64,000 bases of DNA, from positions 310,001 through 374,000 of the forward strand of contig JAFLYY010000001.1 in assembly GCA_029785825.1 (NCBI GenBank), given 5' to 3'. Within the stretch, counting starts at the first letter, position 1; every line of letters begins with the position of its first letter. The position numbers and the translations under genes were made by a program. Shown piece by piece: positions 26,035 through 34,232 of the stretch. The DNA is from Nitrososphaerota archaeon (GTDB taxonomy: Archaea; Thermoproteota; Nitrososphaeria; Nitrososphaerales; Gagatemarchaeaceae). The notes below the pieces were generated by a model. The model worked only from the letters and a program-made list of their open reading frames with translations. It did not search any database and had not been told where the DNA came from.

Positions 26035-26940
26035 ATGAAGATAGGGGTGGTCGGCGCCCCCGTCGACCTCGGCCAGCAGCGGAGGGGGGTCGACATGGGC
26101 CCCAGCGCGATGAGGATCGCCCGGCTCGAGGAGCGGCTCGAGTCGCTCGGCCACAGCGTCAAAGACTTCGGCAACATCTCTGCCGCTGATATGGCGACCG
26201 CGAAGGTCGGGGACAGGAGCGCAAGGTACCTGAACGATGTGGTCAGGCAATGCGGGCTCATCGCCCGCAGGGTTGCCGACTGCGCATCCCAGGGCCTCTT
26301 CCCTCTCGTCCTCGGAGGAGACCAGAGCGTCTCGATAGGGACACTGGCAGGACTCTCGTCTGGCGGGACCAGCAGGGGGATAGTCTGGCTCGACGCCCAT
26401 GGCGACTTCAACACGCCGAAGACGACCCCCAGCGGCAACATACACGGCATGGCGCTGGCGGCCATCCTTGGCTACGGCCTGCCGGAACTCGTCCGCCTCG
26501 GGGGACGCTCCCCCAAGGCGTCGGAAAGGAACACCGTTCTGGTGGGGGTGAGGGACCTGGACCCGGACGAGGGGAAGGCTGTGGCGCGTTCCAAGATGAC
26601 CATCTTTACGATGAAGGAGATAGACCAGCTCGGGATGCAGACAGTCATGAAGCGGGCCATAGGCATAGCCGGAGACGGGGTCGACCAGGTCCACGTGAGC
26701 TTTGATGTCGACGTAGTCGACCCCAGGGAAGCGCCCGGGACCGGCACCCCTGTCAGGGGCGGCCTCACCTATCGCGAAGCGCACCTTGCCATGGAGACGC
26801 TGTCCGACTCGCGCAGGGTGACGTCAGCCGAGTTCGTCGAGGTGAATCCGATCCTAGACACGGCCAACCACACGGCCGAGCTGGCGGTGGAGATGATGCT
26901 GTCCCTCTTCGGGAAGAGGATCATCTCGCGGCAAGCCTGA
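26035..26940 (+). CDS. Arginase-family ureohydrolase
   Basis: 301 residues. Arginase signatures are clear: WLDAHGDFNT (metal ligands), GNIHGMALA, SFDVDVVDP (metal ligands) and EVNP. The first motif, normally GGDHS with a manganese-binding His, reads GGDQS here (Gln97). The GNIHGMALA motif and length fit arginase more than agmatinase. The product would be urea plus ornithine or a related amine. A TATA-like GTTAATATC (26004-26012) is 26 bases before the ATG, so the mRNA is probably leaderless. Confidence 0.88.
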   Translation: MKIGVVGAPVDLGQQRRGVDMGPSAMRIARLEERLESLGHSVKDFGNISAADMATAKVGDRSARYLNDVVRQCGLIARRVADCASQGLFPLVLGGDQSVSIGTLAGLSSGGTSRGIVWLDAHGDFNTPKTTPSGNIHGMALAAILGYGLPELVRLGGRSPKASERNTVLVGVRDLDPDEGKAVARSKMTIFTMKEIDQLGMQTVMKRAIGIAGDGVDQVHVSFDVDVVDPREAPGTGTPVRGGLTYREAHLAMETLSDSRRVTSAEFVEVNPILDTANHTAELAVEMMLSLFGKRIISRQA

Positions 26941-26986
26941 AGCCTCAGGGTTCTTTATAACCCGGACCCGGCGTGCGGCCCGAAAG

Positions 26987-28447
26987 TTGCAGACCCCGGG
27001 AGCAGACGCGCGTCCGCCGGAAGTCCCCACGGGGACGACCTCACATCAGCTGAGGGCCTTGCTCGCGATGGTAGGGGTGGCCCTCCTCCTCAACTATGTG
27101 GAGACGATGATCATTCCGGGGATCCTCACCATCCAGACCTATTTCTCCACCACCGAAGGGACGGTCGCGTGGATCACCTCGGCCTTCCTCATAGTGGGGT
27201 CCGCCGTGTCCCCGTTGTTCGGAAAATGGGGGGACAGCTACGGCAAGAAGCGGATGTTCCTGATCGCGCTCGTGTTCTACACCGCTGGGGTGGGGGTCGC
27301 TGGGTTCTCTCCCTCGATTTACTTCCTCATCGCCGCAAGAGCGGTGCAGGGGATAGGCTTCGCCATAGTCCCCCTGGCCCTTGCGATAATCGCCGAGACC
27401 TTCCCGAAGGAGAGGATCGCAACTGCCCAGGGGATTGTGAGCGCCACCTTCGCCATAGGGGCAGCGGCCGGCCTAATCGTCGGCTCGTACATAATCCAGG
27501 ACTTCGGTTGGCAGTGGGCCTTCCACTCGGCGTTCATCCTGAGCGTAATCCTCTACGTTGTGGTCGCGCGCTTCCTTCCTAGGGGGCACCCTGGGACTGG
27601 GAGGAAGGTGGACTACGAAACGGTGGTCCTCCTCATGGCCGGTGTGTCGCTTGTGCTCCTCTACCTGACCGACGCGCCATACAGCGGCTGGTACTCTCCC
27701 TACGGCCTCGGCGCCCTCGTGGCTGGCGTGGGATTGACCGTAGGGTTCTTCTTTGCTGAGAGCAGGAAGTCCAACCCGCTCATCCAGCTCAGCCTCCTCC
27801 GGATCAGGAACGTGCTGGTGGCCAATGGCATAGGGATAATCTCCGGGATCGGGCTGTTCATGCTCTTCTTCGCTGTCACCTTCTACGCTGAAGACCCAGT
27901 CCCCCTCGGCCTGGGCCTTACCCCGATAGACGCAGGGCTCGCCATAGGCCCTGCCGCGATCCTCATGCTCGTCGCCGGCCCGTTGGTGGGGAGGATGGTG
28001 ACGAGCTACGGCCCCAAGCCGGCTATGGTGGTCGGCGGAGCGATAGCCATCGCGGGCTTCGCGCTCTTCGTCCTGAACAGGGGGACCAGAATCGACATCG
28101 CCGTCGACGCAGCCGTCTCCATGGTAGGCGCCGTGGCCGTCATCATCCCCATAGTCAACATGATCAGCGTCTCACTCCCCGGGGAGGCTGTAGCCACGGG
28201 CCTCGGGCTCAACACCATGCTCCGCAACATCGGCGGTGCCCTCGGCCCCGTGGTAGCGACCACAATCCTGAGCACATACGCGACGACCCTGATGGTCCCG
28301 CACGGCGGGCACCTGATCCCAGTCGCATTCCCCAACTCCACCGGCTTCGACTACGTCTTCTATCTGGGGATAGCGGCGATGGCCATGGCGGTCGTCATCT
28401 CCCTTGCGACGAAGAACTACACCTTCAGGAAGGGCCAGCCTGACTGA
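26987..28447 (+). CDS. MFS transporter, DHA2 (14-TM) family
   Basis: 486 residues from TTG 26987, about fourteen membrane helices. ILTIQTYFSTTEGTVAWITS and motif A FGKWGDSYGKKRMF identify the EmrB/QacA-type antiporter group; motif C-like GIVSATFAIGAAAGLIVGSY follows. TATA-like CTTTATAA at 26953-26960 is about 30 bases before the TTG. It is a distant paralogue of the MFS gene at 14458. Substrate unknown. Confidence 0.9.
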   Translation: MQTPGADARPPEVPTGTTSHQLRALLAMVGVALLLNYVETMIIPGILTIQTYFSTTEGTVAWITSAFLIVGSAVSPLFGKWGDSYGKKRMFLIALVFYTAGVGVAGFSPSIYFLIAARAVQGIGFAIVPLALAIIAETFPKERIATAQGIVSATFAIGAAAGLIVGSYIIQDFGWQWAFHSAFILSVILYVVVARFLPRGHPGTGRKVDYETVVLLMAGVSLVLLYLTDAPYSGWYSPYGLGALVAGVGLTVGFFFAESRKSNPLIQLSLLRIRNVLVANGIGIISGIGLFMLFFAVTFYAEDPVPLGLGLTPIDAGLAIGPAAILMLVAGPLVGRMVTSYGPKPAMVVGGAIAIAGFALFVLNRGTRIDIAVDAAVSMVGAVAVIIPIVNMISVSLPGEAVATGLGLNTMLRNIGGALGPVVATTILSTYATTLMVPHGGHLIPVAFPNSTGFDYVFYLGIAAMAMAVVISLATKNYTFRKGQPD

Positions 28448-28492
28448 CCGTCCTTCCCTCGCTGCGCCGGGGCTGGCGAAACGGACGGCCTG

Positions 28493-28879
28493 CTAGTGGG
28501 TGACCCGCTCCGGGCGGATCCTGATGACCACCCTCGGGTCGTCTGCCTGGTGGTAGGCGTACTTCTTTCCTTGATACTTCATAGACAGCCGGTCGATCTG
28601 GGCCTCGGCGCCGTCTTTGGTGATCTCGACCACCTTCCCCCGTATCATGACCTTCCGGTACGGGTTCTGCATGTCGAAGACCGCCAGGGCGACTCGCGGG
28701 TCGCGCCTGATGTTCCTCGTTCTCTGTCTTGACTCCGTGGCGCTGATGAGAACCTGATCCTCATCCCTCTCGACCCAGACGGGGGCTACCTGAGGTGACC
28801 CGTCAGGCATCACAGTCGCGACGCAGCCGAAGTTCCTCCCGTCCAGCAGCGCCTTCGCCTGGTCCGTCAGTTTTACCAA
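28493..28879 (-). CDS. F420-dependent PPOX-class protein
   Basis: 128 residues from TTG 28879. Split-barrel features: LLDGRNFGCVATVMPDGSPQ, VAPVWVERDEDQVLISATES, RTRNIRRDPRVALAVFDMQN, then RKVMIRGKVVEITKDGAEAQ, a pattern typical of F420-binding PPOX proteins (for example, family members with an Rv1155-like fold). The C-terminal VVIRIRPERVTH strand completes the barrel. A minus-strand TATA (CCTTATCATAC, near 28903-28912) is 26 bases before the TTG. It is divergent from the sulfur operon across about 170 bases. Confidence 0.87.
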   Translation of the reverse strand: MVKLTDQAKALLDGRNFGCVATVMPDGSPQVAPVWVERDEDQVLISATESRQRTRNIRRDPRVALAVFDMQNPYRKVMIRGKVVEITKDGAEAQIDRLSMKYQGKKYAYHQADDPRVVIRIRPERVTH

Positions 28880-28922
28880 GGCTACTGACGTGCTCCTTCC
28901 CGTATGATAAGGTTGCTTCCGT

Positions 28923-28959
28923 CCGGATAGCTCCAGTTGAGCAAAGCCAGCCTATCCGG
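28923..28959. promoter_or_regulatory. Inverted repeat upstream of sulfur operon
   Basis: CCGGATAG (28923-28930) and CTATCCGG (28952-28959) are perfect 8-base arms separated by 21 bases in the divergent region between PPOX (28879) and the DsrE-like gene. The arms could be an operator or an RNA hairpin. The likely TATA of the sulfur operon (CATTTATCAC, about 29008-29017) lies 50 bases further down. Confidence 0.4.
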
Positions 28960-29050
28960 TGGACGTAGTCCCACGCTGTGATTCCCACAGATGAGAAACG
29001 GCTTCTCCATTTATCACGGTATCAGATGCTCCGAACACCGGTGACATGGA

Positions 29051-29551
29051 TTGGCGCAGACGACACAGATGAGGACGGAAGAGAAGGGTGAACAGGCTTC
29101 CAAGCTCCTCATCATTCTCTCGAAAGGAACCATGGACATGGTCTACCCCGCCCTGATGATTGCCACGGCGGGGGCGACTATGGGGAGGGAGGTGCACATG
29201 TTCTTCACCTTCTGGGGACTGGACGCAGTGAACAAGAAGAAGGTCGGCACCATGAAAGTTGCCCCCGTGGGCAACCCCGGGATGCCGGTGCCTAACGTCC
29301 TTGGGATGATTCCGGGGATGACGGCTATGGCCACGAGGATGATGAATGGGAAGATGGCCAAGGCGAAGATCCCTTCCATCCCAGAGATGTTCAGGACGGC
29401 CAAGGACCTAGGGATCAAACTCCACGCGTGCTCGACCACCATGGAAGTCATGGGGACGCCGAAGGAGGCCCTCATCGAAGAGATTGACGATGTGGTGGGG
29501 GCGGCCACCATGCTGTCACTGGGCGAGGGGGGCCAGATTATATTCATCTAG
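29051..29551 (+). CDS. DsrE-like sulfur-carrier protein (DsrE_2 family)
   Basis: 166 residues from TTG 29051; ATG 29069 is an alternative. LLIILSKGTMDMVYPALMIA starts the fold, with hydrophobic GREVHMFFTFWGLDAV next and a central Met/Lys-rich loop. Then comes DLGIKLHACSTTMEVMGTP, whose Cys is the likely persulfide-carrying residue. Members of this family sit beside TusA and pass sulfane sulfur in oxidative or biosynthetic routes. TusA starts 10 bases later and an SQR-like flavoprotein follows, so the three form a sulfur-transfer operon. Confidence 0.88.
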   Translation: MAQTTQMRTEEKGEQASKLLIILSKGTMDMVYPALMIATAGATMGREVHMFFTFWGLDAVNKKKVGTMKVAPVGNPGMPVPNVLGMIPGMTAMATRMMNGKMAKAKIPSIPEMFRTAKDLGIKLHACSTTMEVMGTPKEALIEEIDDVVGAATMLSLGEGGQIIFI

Positions 29552-29561
29552 GTGAGCATCA

Positions 29562-29810
29562 ATGTCCCAGATAGAACAACACAAAGTGATTGACTCGCGG
29601 GGGAGCTTCTGCCCTGGGCCGATTACTGACCTCTTCAAGGCCTACAGGAACTCACAGGTCGGGGACGTCATTGAGCTCTGGGCAACCGACCCGGCCGCGA
29701 AGGCCGATGTCGCAGCCTGGGCTCAGAGGAGCGGGAACGAGCTTCTAGACACAGTCGACGAACAGGGCTATGTCCGCATCCTCGTAAAGATCTCGAAGAA
29801 GAGGGGGTAG
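29562..29810 (+). CDS. tusA: TusA-like sulfurtransferase
   Basis: 82 residues. The family motif CPxP is present as SFCPGPITDLFKAY (Cys about residue 17), preceded by VIDSRG. The beta-alpha-beta ending GYVRILVKISKK is usual. TusA carries a persulfide on the motif Cys. It lies between the DsrE-like and SQR-like genes with spacing of 10 and 3 bases, a strong sign of co-translation. Confidence 0.93.
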   Translation: MSQIEQHKVIDSRGSFCPGPITDLFKAYRNSQVGDVIELWATDPAAKADVAAWAQRSGNELLDTVDEQGYVRILVKISKKRG

Positions 29811-29813
29811 ATC

Positions 29814-31046
29814 GTGATGGCGCGTATTGTGATAATAGGTTCTGGAGACGGCGGGACCTTCACCGCGAACCTGCTGGCCTCAGAACTCAAGGATGAGATC
29901 ACGCGCGGCGCCGTCTCCGTCCAGCTTGTCGGGGAACACCTCCTCCACCCCTTCCAGCCGGCAAACCTGGACATCGCCTTCAAGGGGGCCGCGCCAAGGA
30001 AGTTCGTGCGGGAAGAGACCAAGCTCCTGAGGAAAGGCGTCGAATTCATCCAAGACTCCGCAGAAAGGATCGACTTCAGCAGTAGGTCGGTCGTCACCAA
30101 GAGTGGGAGCGTCCTCCCCTACGACCAGCTCGTAATCGCCACCGGCGCGGTTGCCGACCCCTCCAAGATCCCTGGGCTCGCCGAAGGCGCCTTGAACTTC
30201 CATACTGGACCAGAGGACTCCCAGCGGACCTGGGACGCGCTCCGGGCCTTCACCAAGGGCACCGTGGTGGTTGCGATAGCGGGGGCCCCCCACAAGTGCC
30301 CCCCTTCCCCCAACGAGGCTGCGTTCATGCTCGACCACTACTTCCGAACGCGAAAGATCAGGAGCCGCGTGAAAATCTTGTTCCTCACTCCCTACCCCAG
30401 ACCCTACCCAGCTGAGAAGGTCTCGCAGGTGGTGGCCCGCCTCTTCGAGTCCAGGGGGATAGAAGTCACCACCTTCTTCAACGTCGAGTCGGTAGACCCT
30501 GTAGCGCACAAGATCTATTCACTCGAAGGGGAGTCGGTCCACTATGATCTCCTCGTAGCTATACCCCCGCATCATGGTGCCCAGGTCATCCTTAGGTCAG
30601 GCATAGGAGACAGCGATGGTTTCGTCCCCACCGACAAGGGGACCATGAGGGTGAAAGGTCAGGAAGGCGTCTACGCGATAGGGGATGCTACAGACATCCC
30701 AGTGTCGAAATCGGGGGTCGTGGCGCACCTGCAGTCGGTGGTGGTGGCGCACAACATCGTCGGCTCCATCCGCGGGACTCACGACGAACTCGAGTACAAC
30801 GGTAGGATCAACTGTCCTATGGAAGTGGGGGCGCACAAGGCCATCTTCGTCTCGGCCACCTATGCCTCTCCTCCCGAGGACCAGGCCCCTTCGAGGATAA
30901 AGTACATCGAGAAGCGCACCTTCGGCATGATATACTGGAGGGCGCTCGGTGGTGGAATGGAGAGGGTCTTTGACATCTTCTTCGGCCAGACGCGCTTTCC
31001 GGCCCGTCGCGAAGAGGAAGTCCAGGCTGCTACGGCGTCGACCTGA
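29814..31046 (+). CDS. Sulfide:quinone oxidoreductase-like FAD protein
   Basis: 410 residues (GTG 29814 or ATG 29817). FAD-binding motif ARIVIIGSGDGGTFTANLLA at the N terminus, LPYDQLVIATGAVADPSKIP, then GVYAIGDATDIPVSKSGVVA, the FAD-contacting GD motif, are those of SQR/FCSD flavoproteins. Candidate redox cysteines are in PHKCPPSPNEAAF (about residue 162) and GRINCPMEVG (about residue 340). It would oxidise sulfide or a persulfide carried by the upstream TusA/DsrE pair and pass electrons to quinone; this role is inferred from the operon. The C-terminal amphipathic region could bind the membrane. Confidence 0.85.
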   Translation: MMARIVIIGSGDGGTFTANLLASELKDEITRGAVSVQLVGEHLLHPFQPANLDIAFKGAAPRKFVREETKLLRKGVEFIQDSAERIDFSSRSVVTKSGSVLPYDQLVIATGAVADPSKIPGLAEGALNFHTGPEDSQRTWDALRAFTKGTVVVAIAGAPHKCPPSPNEAAFMLDHYFRTRKIRSRVKILFLTPYPRPYPAEKVSQVVARLFESRGIEVTTFFNVESVDPVAHKIYSLEGESVHYDLLVAIPPHHGAQVILRSGIGDSDGFVPTDKGTMRVKGQEGVYAIGDATDIPVSKSGVVAHLQSVVVAHNIVGSIRGTHDELEYNGRINCPMEVGAHKAIFVSATYASPPEDQAPSRIKYIEKRTFGMIYWRALGGGMERVFDIFFGQTRFPARREEEVQAATAST

Positions 31047-31197
31047 AACCTGTGAGCGAACTGGTAGGGCGACAGGCATCTAGCAAGTTCACCTGCCCAA
31101 CACCTGTCAATCCCGAGGCAGTTCGGTTACCTTCTCGCCGGCCGCCTATCCCTAGGCCGCTAGACTTCCAGTGCGGCTGCGGAGGAGATGCCTGGGG

Positions 31198-31572
31198 CTA
31201 TATCTTGGGGTCCAGACCATACCTCTTCCTCGTCTCCGACTGCAACTCTCTGACGTCCTTGATCCGCCTCGACATTCTCCTCTGGAAGAGAATATCTCTC
31301 AGGCCCACGTAGCACCAGAGCAGAGACACCACGAGGCTCACAACCCCTGCCGCCACAAGGCCGGGGCTGACTAGGTCTACGGTCTGGGTCGTGACCCCCA
31401 GCATGTACGGCAGGACGACAAGCTGGACGAAGTAGCTCAGGGCGAAGTATGCGCCGGCAACGGTGGCGATTATGGCGAGAGTCCTGATTCTTCTCCCTCC
31501 ACTCTCAAGGTGCTGTATGAACTCCTCTTGCAGTTCTATGATCGAGACCCCGGCGTCGCCGTCTTCAGACAT
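31198..31572 (-). CDS. Two-helix membrane protein of unknown function
   Basis: 124 residues, not recognised. An acidic N-terminal helix (VSIIELQEEFIQHLESGGRR) is followed by two transmembrane helices (about 29-56 and 66-90) and a basic, helical C-terminal tail (RRMSRRIKDVRELQSETRKR). It could be a membrane-tethered adaptor. It lies downstream of the winged-helix regulator at 31620 in the same direction, 47 bases away, and may be co-transcribed with it. Confidence 0.65.
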   Translation of the reverse strand: MSEDGDAGVSIIELQEEFIQHLESGGRRIRTLAIIATVAGAYFALSYFVQLVVLPYMLGVTTQTVDLVSPGLVAAGVVSLVVSLLWCYVGLRDILFQRRMSRRIKDVRELQSETRKRYGLDPKI

Positions 31573-31619
31573 GTCTTCTCTGCTCCCCCTTTTGCATATA
31601 ACCGATGCTCACAAGTTGT

Positions 31620-31883
31620 TCATCGTTTCTCATAGAAGAGCAATTTCAGGGCCGAGTCCAGGTGGGACAGAGCCTCCATCCCTCTGGTGGTGATAGAATA
31701 CGCTTCATGTCCGTCGAACGGTTCGGCTCTGACCAGCCCACCTGCGGCGAGCAGCCCCATGTAATCCGAAAGCCTGTCGTAGGGGATGTTCGCGACCCGT
31801 GCCAGCCTGGAGGGGATCTGCGGGCCTGAAGCCAGGGCCCGGAGGAGCTCCCAGCATATCACGGTCGTGTCCCTGTTCTTCAA
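31620..31883 (-). CDS. Small winged-helix transcriptional regulator
   Basis: 87 residues from TTG 31883, a single winged helix: TVICWELLRALASGPQIPSR, LARVANIPYDRLSDYMGLLA (recognition helix) and the wing HEAYSITTRGMEALSHL. It resembles the archaeal HTH_45-type family. It is divergent from the three-gene RecA-like operon at 32002, and an array of inverted repeats (31920-31964) lies between them, so it probably controls that operon and itself. No upstream ATG or GTG exists in frame before the preceding stop. Confidence 0.82.
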   Translation of the reverse strand: MKNRDTTVICWELLRALASGPQIPSRLARVANIPYDRLSDYMGLLAAGGLVRAEPFDGHEAYSITTRGMEALSHLDSALKLLFYEKR

Positions 31884-31919
31884 CGGCCCACTCGAGAGAA
31901 GAGGGGCGATATGAACGAA

Positions 31920-31964
31920 TTGTGCTCACGAATCGAGAGCACAACTTGAGAGCACAAGTTGTGC
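31920..31964. promoter_or_regulatory. Operator array (nested inverted and direct repeats)
   Basis: TTGTGCTC (31920-31927) and GAGCACAA (31937-31944) are perfect 8-base arms. GCACAACTT (31939-31947) and AAGTTGTGC (31956-31964) are perfect 9-base arms. The 13-base unit GAGAGCACAA(C/G)TT is also directly repeated at 31935 and 31948. Three or four half-sites related to GAGCACAA thus sit just upstream of the likely TATA of the plus-strand operon (CTTAAG, 31973-31978). The wHTH regulator encoded alongside is the obvious candidate binder. Confidence 0.7.
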
Positions 31965-32001
31965 GTCAGTGACTTAAGCCAAAGGCACGCTCTTGGGGCC
32001 A

Positions 32002-33225
32002 ATGAACGAGATCTCCGGTTGGCTAGGCTATTCACTGGACAGGTCGAGGGGAAGGGTCGGTGTGAGGGGGCTCGGCGACAGGGTCCTTCTCCTCGGAAGG
32101 CAGGCCGGCAGCCTCGCGTCACTCTACTCATATTCAGCAGCGGAAGCTGGGATGAAGGTGGCCGTCCTCGACGTCGACGGCTCGGTCTCCCCTGATGTCC
32201 GTGGGTACTATGACACTTACGACTACAGCTCGATGCTTTACGAGGCGTTCCGCCTGGAGGGGGACGACGCCGTACACGGACAGCTCGTGGCGGGCGCCTA
32301 CGCGGCCGCCCTCGACCTCACCTCAGAGGAGGAGGCGATCCTTTCGGCAGCCCTGCAGAAGCTCTCGGCGCAGAACGACCTGGCCACGCCCGCTTCGCTC
32401 TACGACGCCCTCGGAGGGGTGGAGGGATTCAGGGGGTTCTACGTAGACAAGCTGAGGGGGAGGATCGGGGCGCTGAAGCTCCTCGACGCCACCAGGGCGG
32501 AGCCCTTCGACAGGCTGACTTCGGAAGGCGCCCTGGTCGACTTCTCTTCCGCTCCCTATCCGCAGGCGGCCGAGCTTGCGGCCTGCTTGTTCGTCGCGAA
32601 GGCCCTCTACACGGCCACTTCTTCGGCCGCCCGCCCTGACGCGCTCCTCGTCACGGGGGTTCACCGGCTCTTCAGGAACCTGACCCGGTTCCAGCACTCG
32701 GGGAAGCTGATGTCGCATCTCCTCGAGTTCCCCGCTTCCCTGGTCCTGGCCACGCCAATACCCGCTCTCATGAACGACCGCCTCCTCGAATCCATGCCTG
32801 TCCGGGTCTATTCAAGCGAGGCGTGGAACGCGAAGAGGACCTTGAGGCAGGCGGCTGCCCTGGCGTGCTCCTTCATGGTCTGTGACGACAGGTCGGGAGT
32901 GTCATCGGGGTTCTTCCCCCGCTTTGTCAGGCCAAAGCGCCCCGCCGGGGCCCCGGCCAGACCAGGGACTCCTGCCATGGTGAACTCAGAGCTGACGAGG
33001 ACCATACTCGAGGAGGTCGTGAAGTTCGACACGGCCAGCAGGCAGTCGGTAGTGACGTACCTCTCTGCCACGTTCCTCGCGTCAGACGTGGAGGGAGAGC
33101 TCGACCGGCTCCACTCGGGAGGGTTCCTGGTCCTGGAACCCAAGGAAAACGGGTCCGGTCCGAAGATATTGGCCTACACAGTGACCGAAGCCGGAAGGCG
33201 CCTCCTCAGGGGGACGGCGGAGTGA
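32002..33225 (+). CDS. Degenerate P-loop (HerA/VirB4-like) protein with C-terminal wHTH
   Basis: 407 residues from ATG 32002, which lies 26 bases after the TATA-like CTTAAG. Not assigned to a named family. A P-loop-type fold is suggested by RVLLLGRQAGSLASLYSYSA (residues 27-46) and MKVAVLDVDGS (51-61), but the loop lacks the GKS/T of Walker A. The later LLVTGVHRLFRNL strand (216-227) resembles a Walker B lacking its acidic residue, and ASLVLATPIPALMNDRLLE resembles the sensor strand of HerA/VirB4 proteins. Residues about 330-405 form a winged helix. It is probably a catalytically dead structural or DNA-binding subunit. Its stop overlaps the start of the RecA-like gene. Confidence 0.72.
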   Translation: MNEISGWLGYSLDRSRGRVGVRGLGDRVLLLGRQAGSLASLYSYSAAEAGMKVAVLDVDGSVSPDVRGYYDTYDYSSMLYEAFRLEGDDAVHGQLVAGAYAAALDLTSEEEAILSAALQKLSAQNDLATPASLYDALGGVEGFRGFYVDKLRGRIGALKLLDATRAEPFDRLTSEGALVDFSSAPYPQAAELAACLFVAKALYTATSSAARPDALLVTGVHRLFRNLTRFQHSGKLMSHLLEFPASLVLATPIPALMNDRLLESMPVRVYSSEAWNAKRTLRQAAALACSFMVCDDRSGVSSGFFPRFVRPKRPAGAPARPGTPAMVNSELTRTILEEVVKFDTASRQSVVTYLSATFLASDVEGELDRLHSGGFLVLEPKENGSGPKILAYTVTEAGRRLLRGTAE

Positions 33226-34232
33226 TGGAGCACATCAAGACCGGATGCGCAGCCGTCGACGGGCTCACGGACGGGGGGCTGGCGACCGGGACCATCACCC
33301 AGATCTTCGGCGAGAAGGCCCTCGGAAAGAGCATAATCTCCTTCCAGGCCGCGTGCTCCGTCGCCGCCTCAGGAGGGAGCGCGGTGATACTCGACACCGA
33401 GCAGTCCTACTCCAGCTATCTCATCCCCTACTGGAAGGACAGGATGTCCAAGAGGTTCGGGAAGGAGTTCAACGTGGCAGAAGTCAAGCTCGAGAGGGCT
33501 CCAAAGGCCTCGCCGAAGAGAAAGCCTGTCACGCGCGGAGAGCTCATCAACGCCGTCGACGGCGCGCTGAGCCGTCTGGGGGTGTCGTACACGGACGCCC
33601 ACCTCAGCGCAGTGGCTGACATCTTCTCTCCCGATTTCAAGGTAGAGCTCCCCCAGAAGGGGCCATCGGTGCTTGTCTTTCAGACCCCCGAGGTGGTCGA
33701 CCTCCTGAACCTCCACGGCATCGACGCGGCCAAGGAGGTGTCCAGCGGCGGTAGGGTCGAGCTGAAGATGAGGCAGACACCGACATACCAGTCGGCCCTC
33801 CACCACATAGTCAGGGAGACCGGCGCCAGGCTCGTGATCTACGACTCCATTTCAGCCCCTTTCAAGTCTTCTTTCCCCAGCACCCAGGACCTCCCCGCCA
33901 GGAGCGCGGGCCTCGCCATGCTGCTTGCACACGCGCAGCGTCTCTGCATCGAGTTCGGCATAGCGGTCTTGGTGACCAGCCACGTCTCCATCGATCCCAT
34001 CAACCCATGGGACAGGACCCCCTACGGTGGGGTCATTCTCGGCCACGATGCGAAGTTCTCCCTTGAGCTCACGAAGTCGAGGGCGTCGCGGAACAAGGAC
34101 GGTAACCCCGTTGCCCTTAACTCCGACGAGAAGGACCTGTGCACCAAGGCGTTCTGGGCGGCGAGGCACCCGGCCCTGGAGGAGTACTCGAGGTTCGCCT
34201 ACGCCCGCCAGGATGACGAGGGGTTCCACTGA
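33222..34232 (+). CDS. RecA/RadB-like ATPase with large insertion
   Basis: 336 residues (GTG 33222 or ATG 33225, both inside the upstream stop). TGCAAVDGLTDGGLATGTIT leads to Walker A FGEKALGKSIISFQ (residues 29-42). Walker B is ARLVIYDSIS (202-211), and VLVTSHVSIDPI plus GGVILGHDAKFSLELTKSRA (about 269-288) match the L1/L2 region of RadA/RadB. Between about 80 and 190 an insertion rich in Lys/Arg and then hydrophobic residues replaces the short RadB linker. It is likely ATP-binding and active, in contrast to the preceding protein. Its stop overlaps the next start (TGATG). Not the main RadA, which has an N-terminal HhH domain missing here. Confidence 0.8.
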   Translation: MMEHIKTGCAAVDGLTDGGLATGTITQIFGEKALGKSIISFQAACSVAASGGSAVILDTEQSYSSYLIPYWKDRMSKRFGKEFNVAEVKLERAPKASPKRKPVTRGELINAVDGALSRLGVSYTDAHLSAVADIFSPDFKVELPQKGPSVLVFQTPEVVDLLNLHGIDAAKEVSSGGRVELKMRQTPTYQSALHHIVRETGARLVIYDSISAPFKSSFPSTQDLPARSAGLAMLLAHAQRLCIEFGIAVLVTSHVSIDPINPWDRTPYGGVILGHDAKFSLELTKSRASRNKDGNPVALNSDEKDLCTKAFWAARHPALEEYSRFAYARQDDEGFH

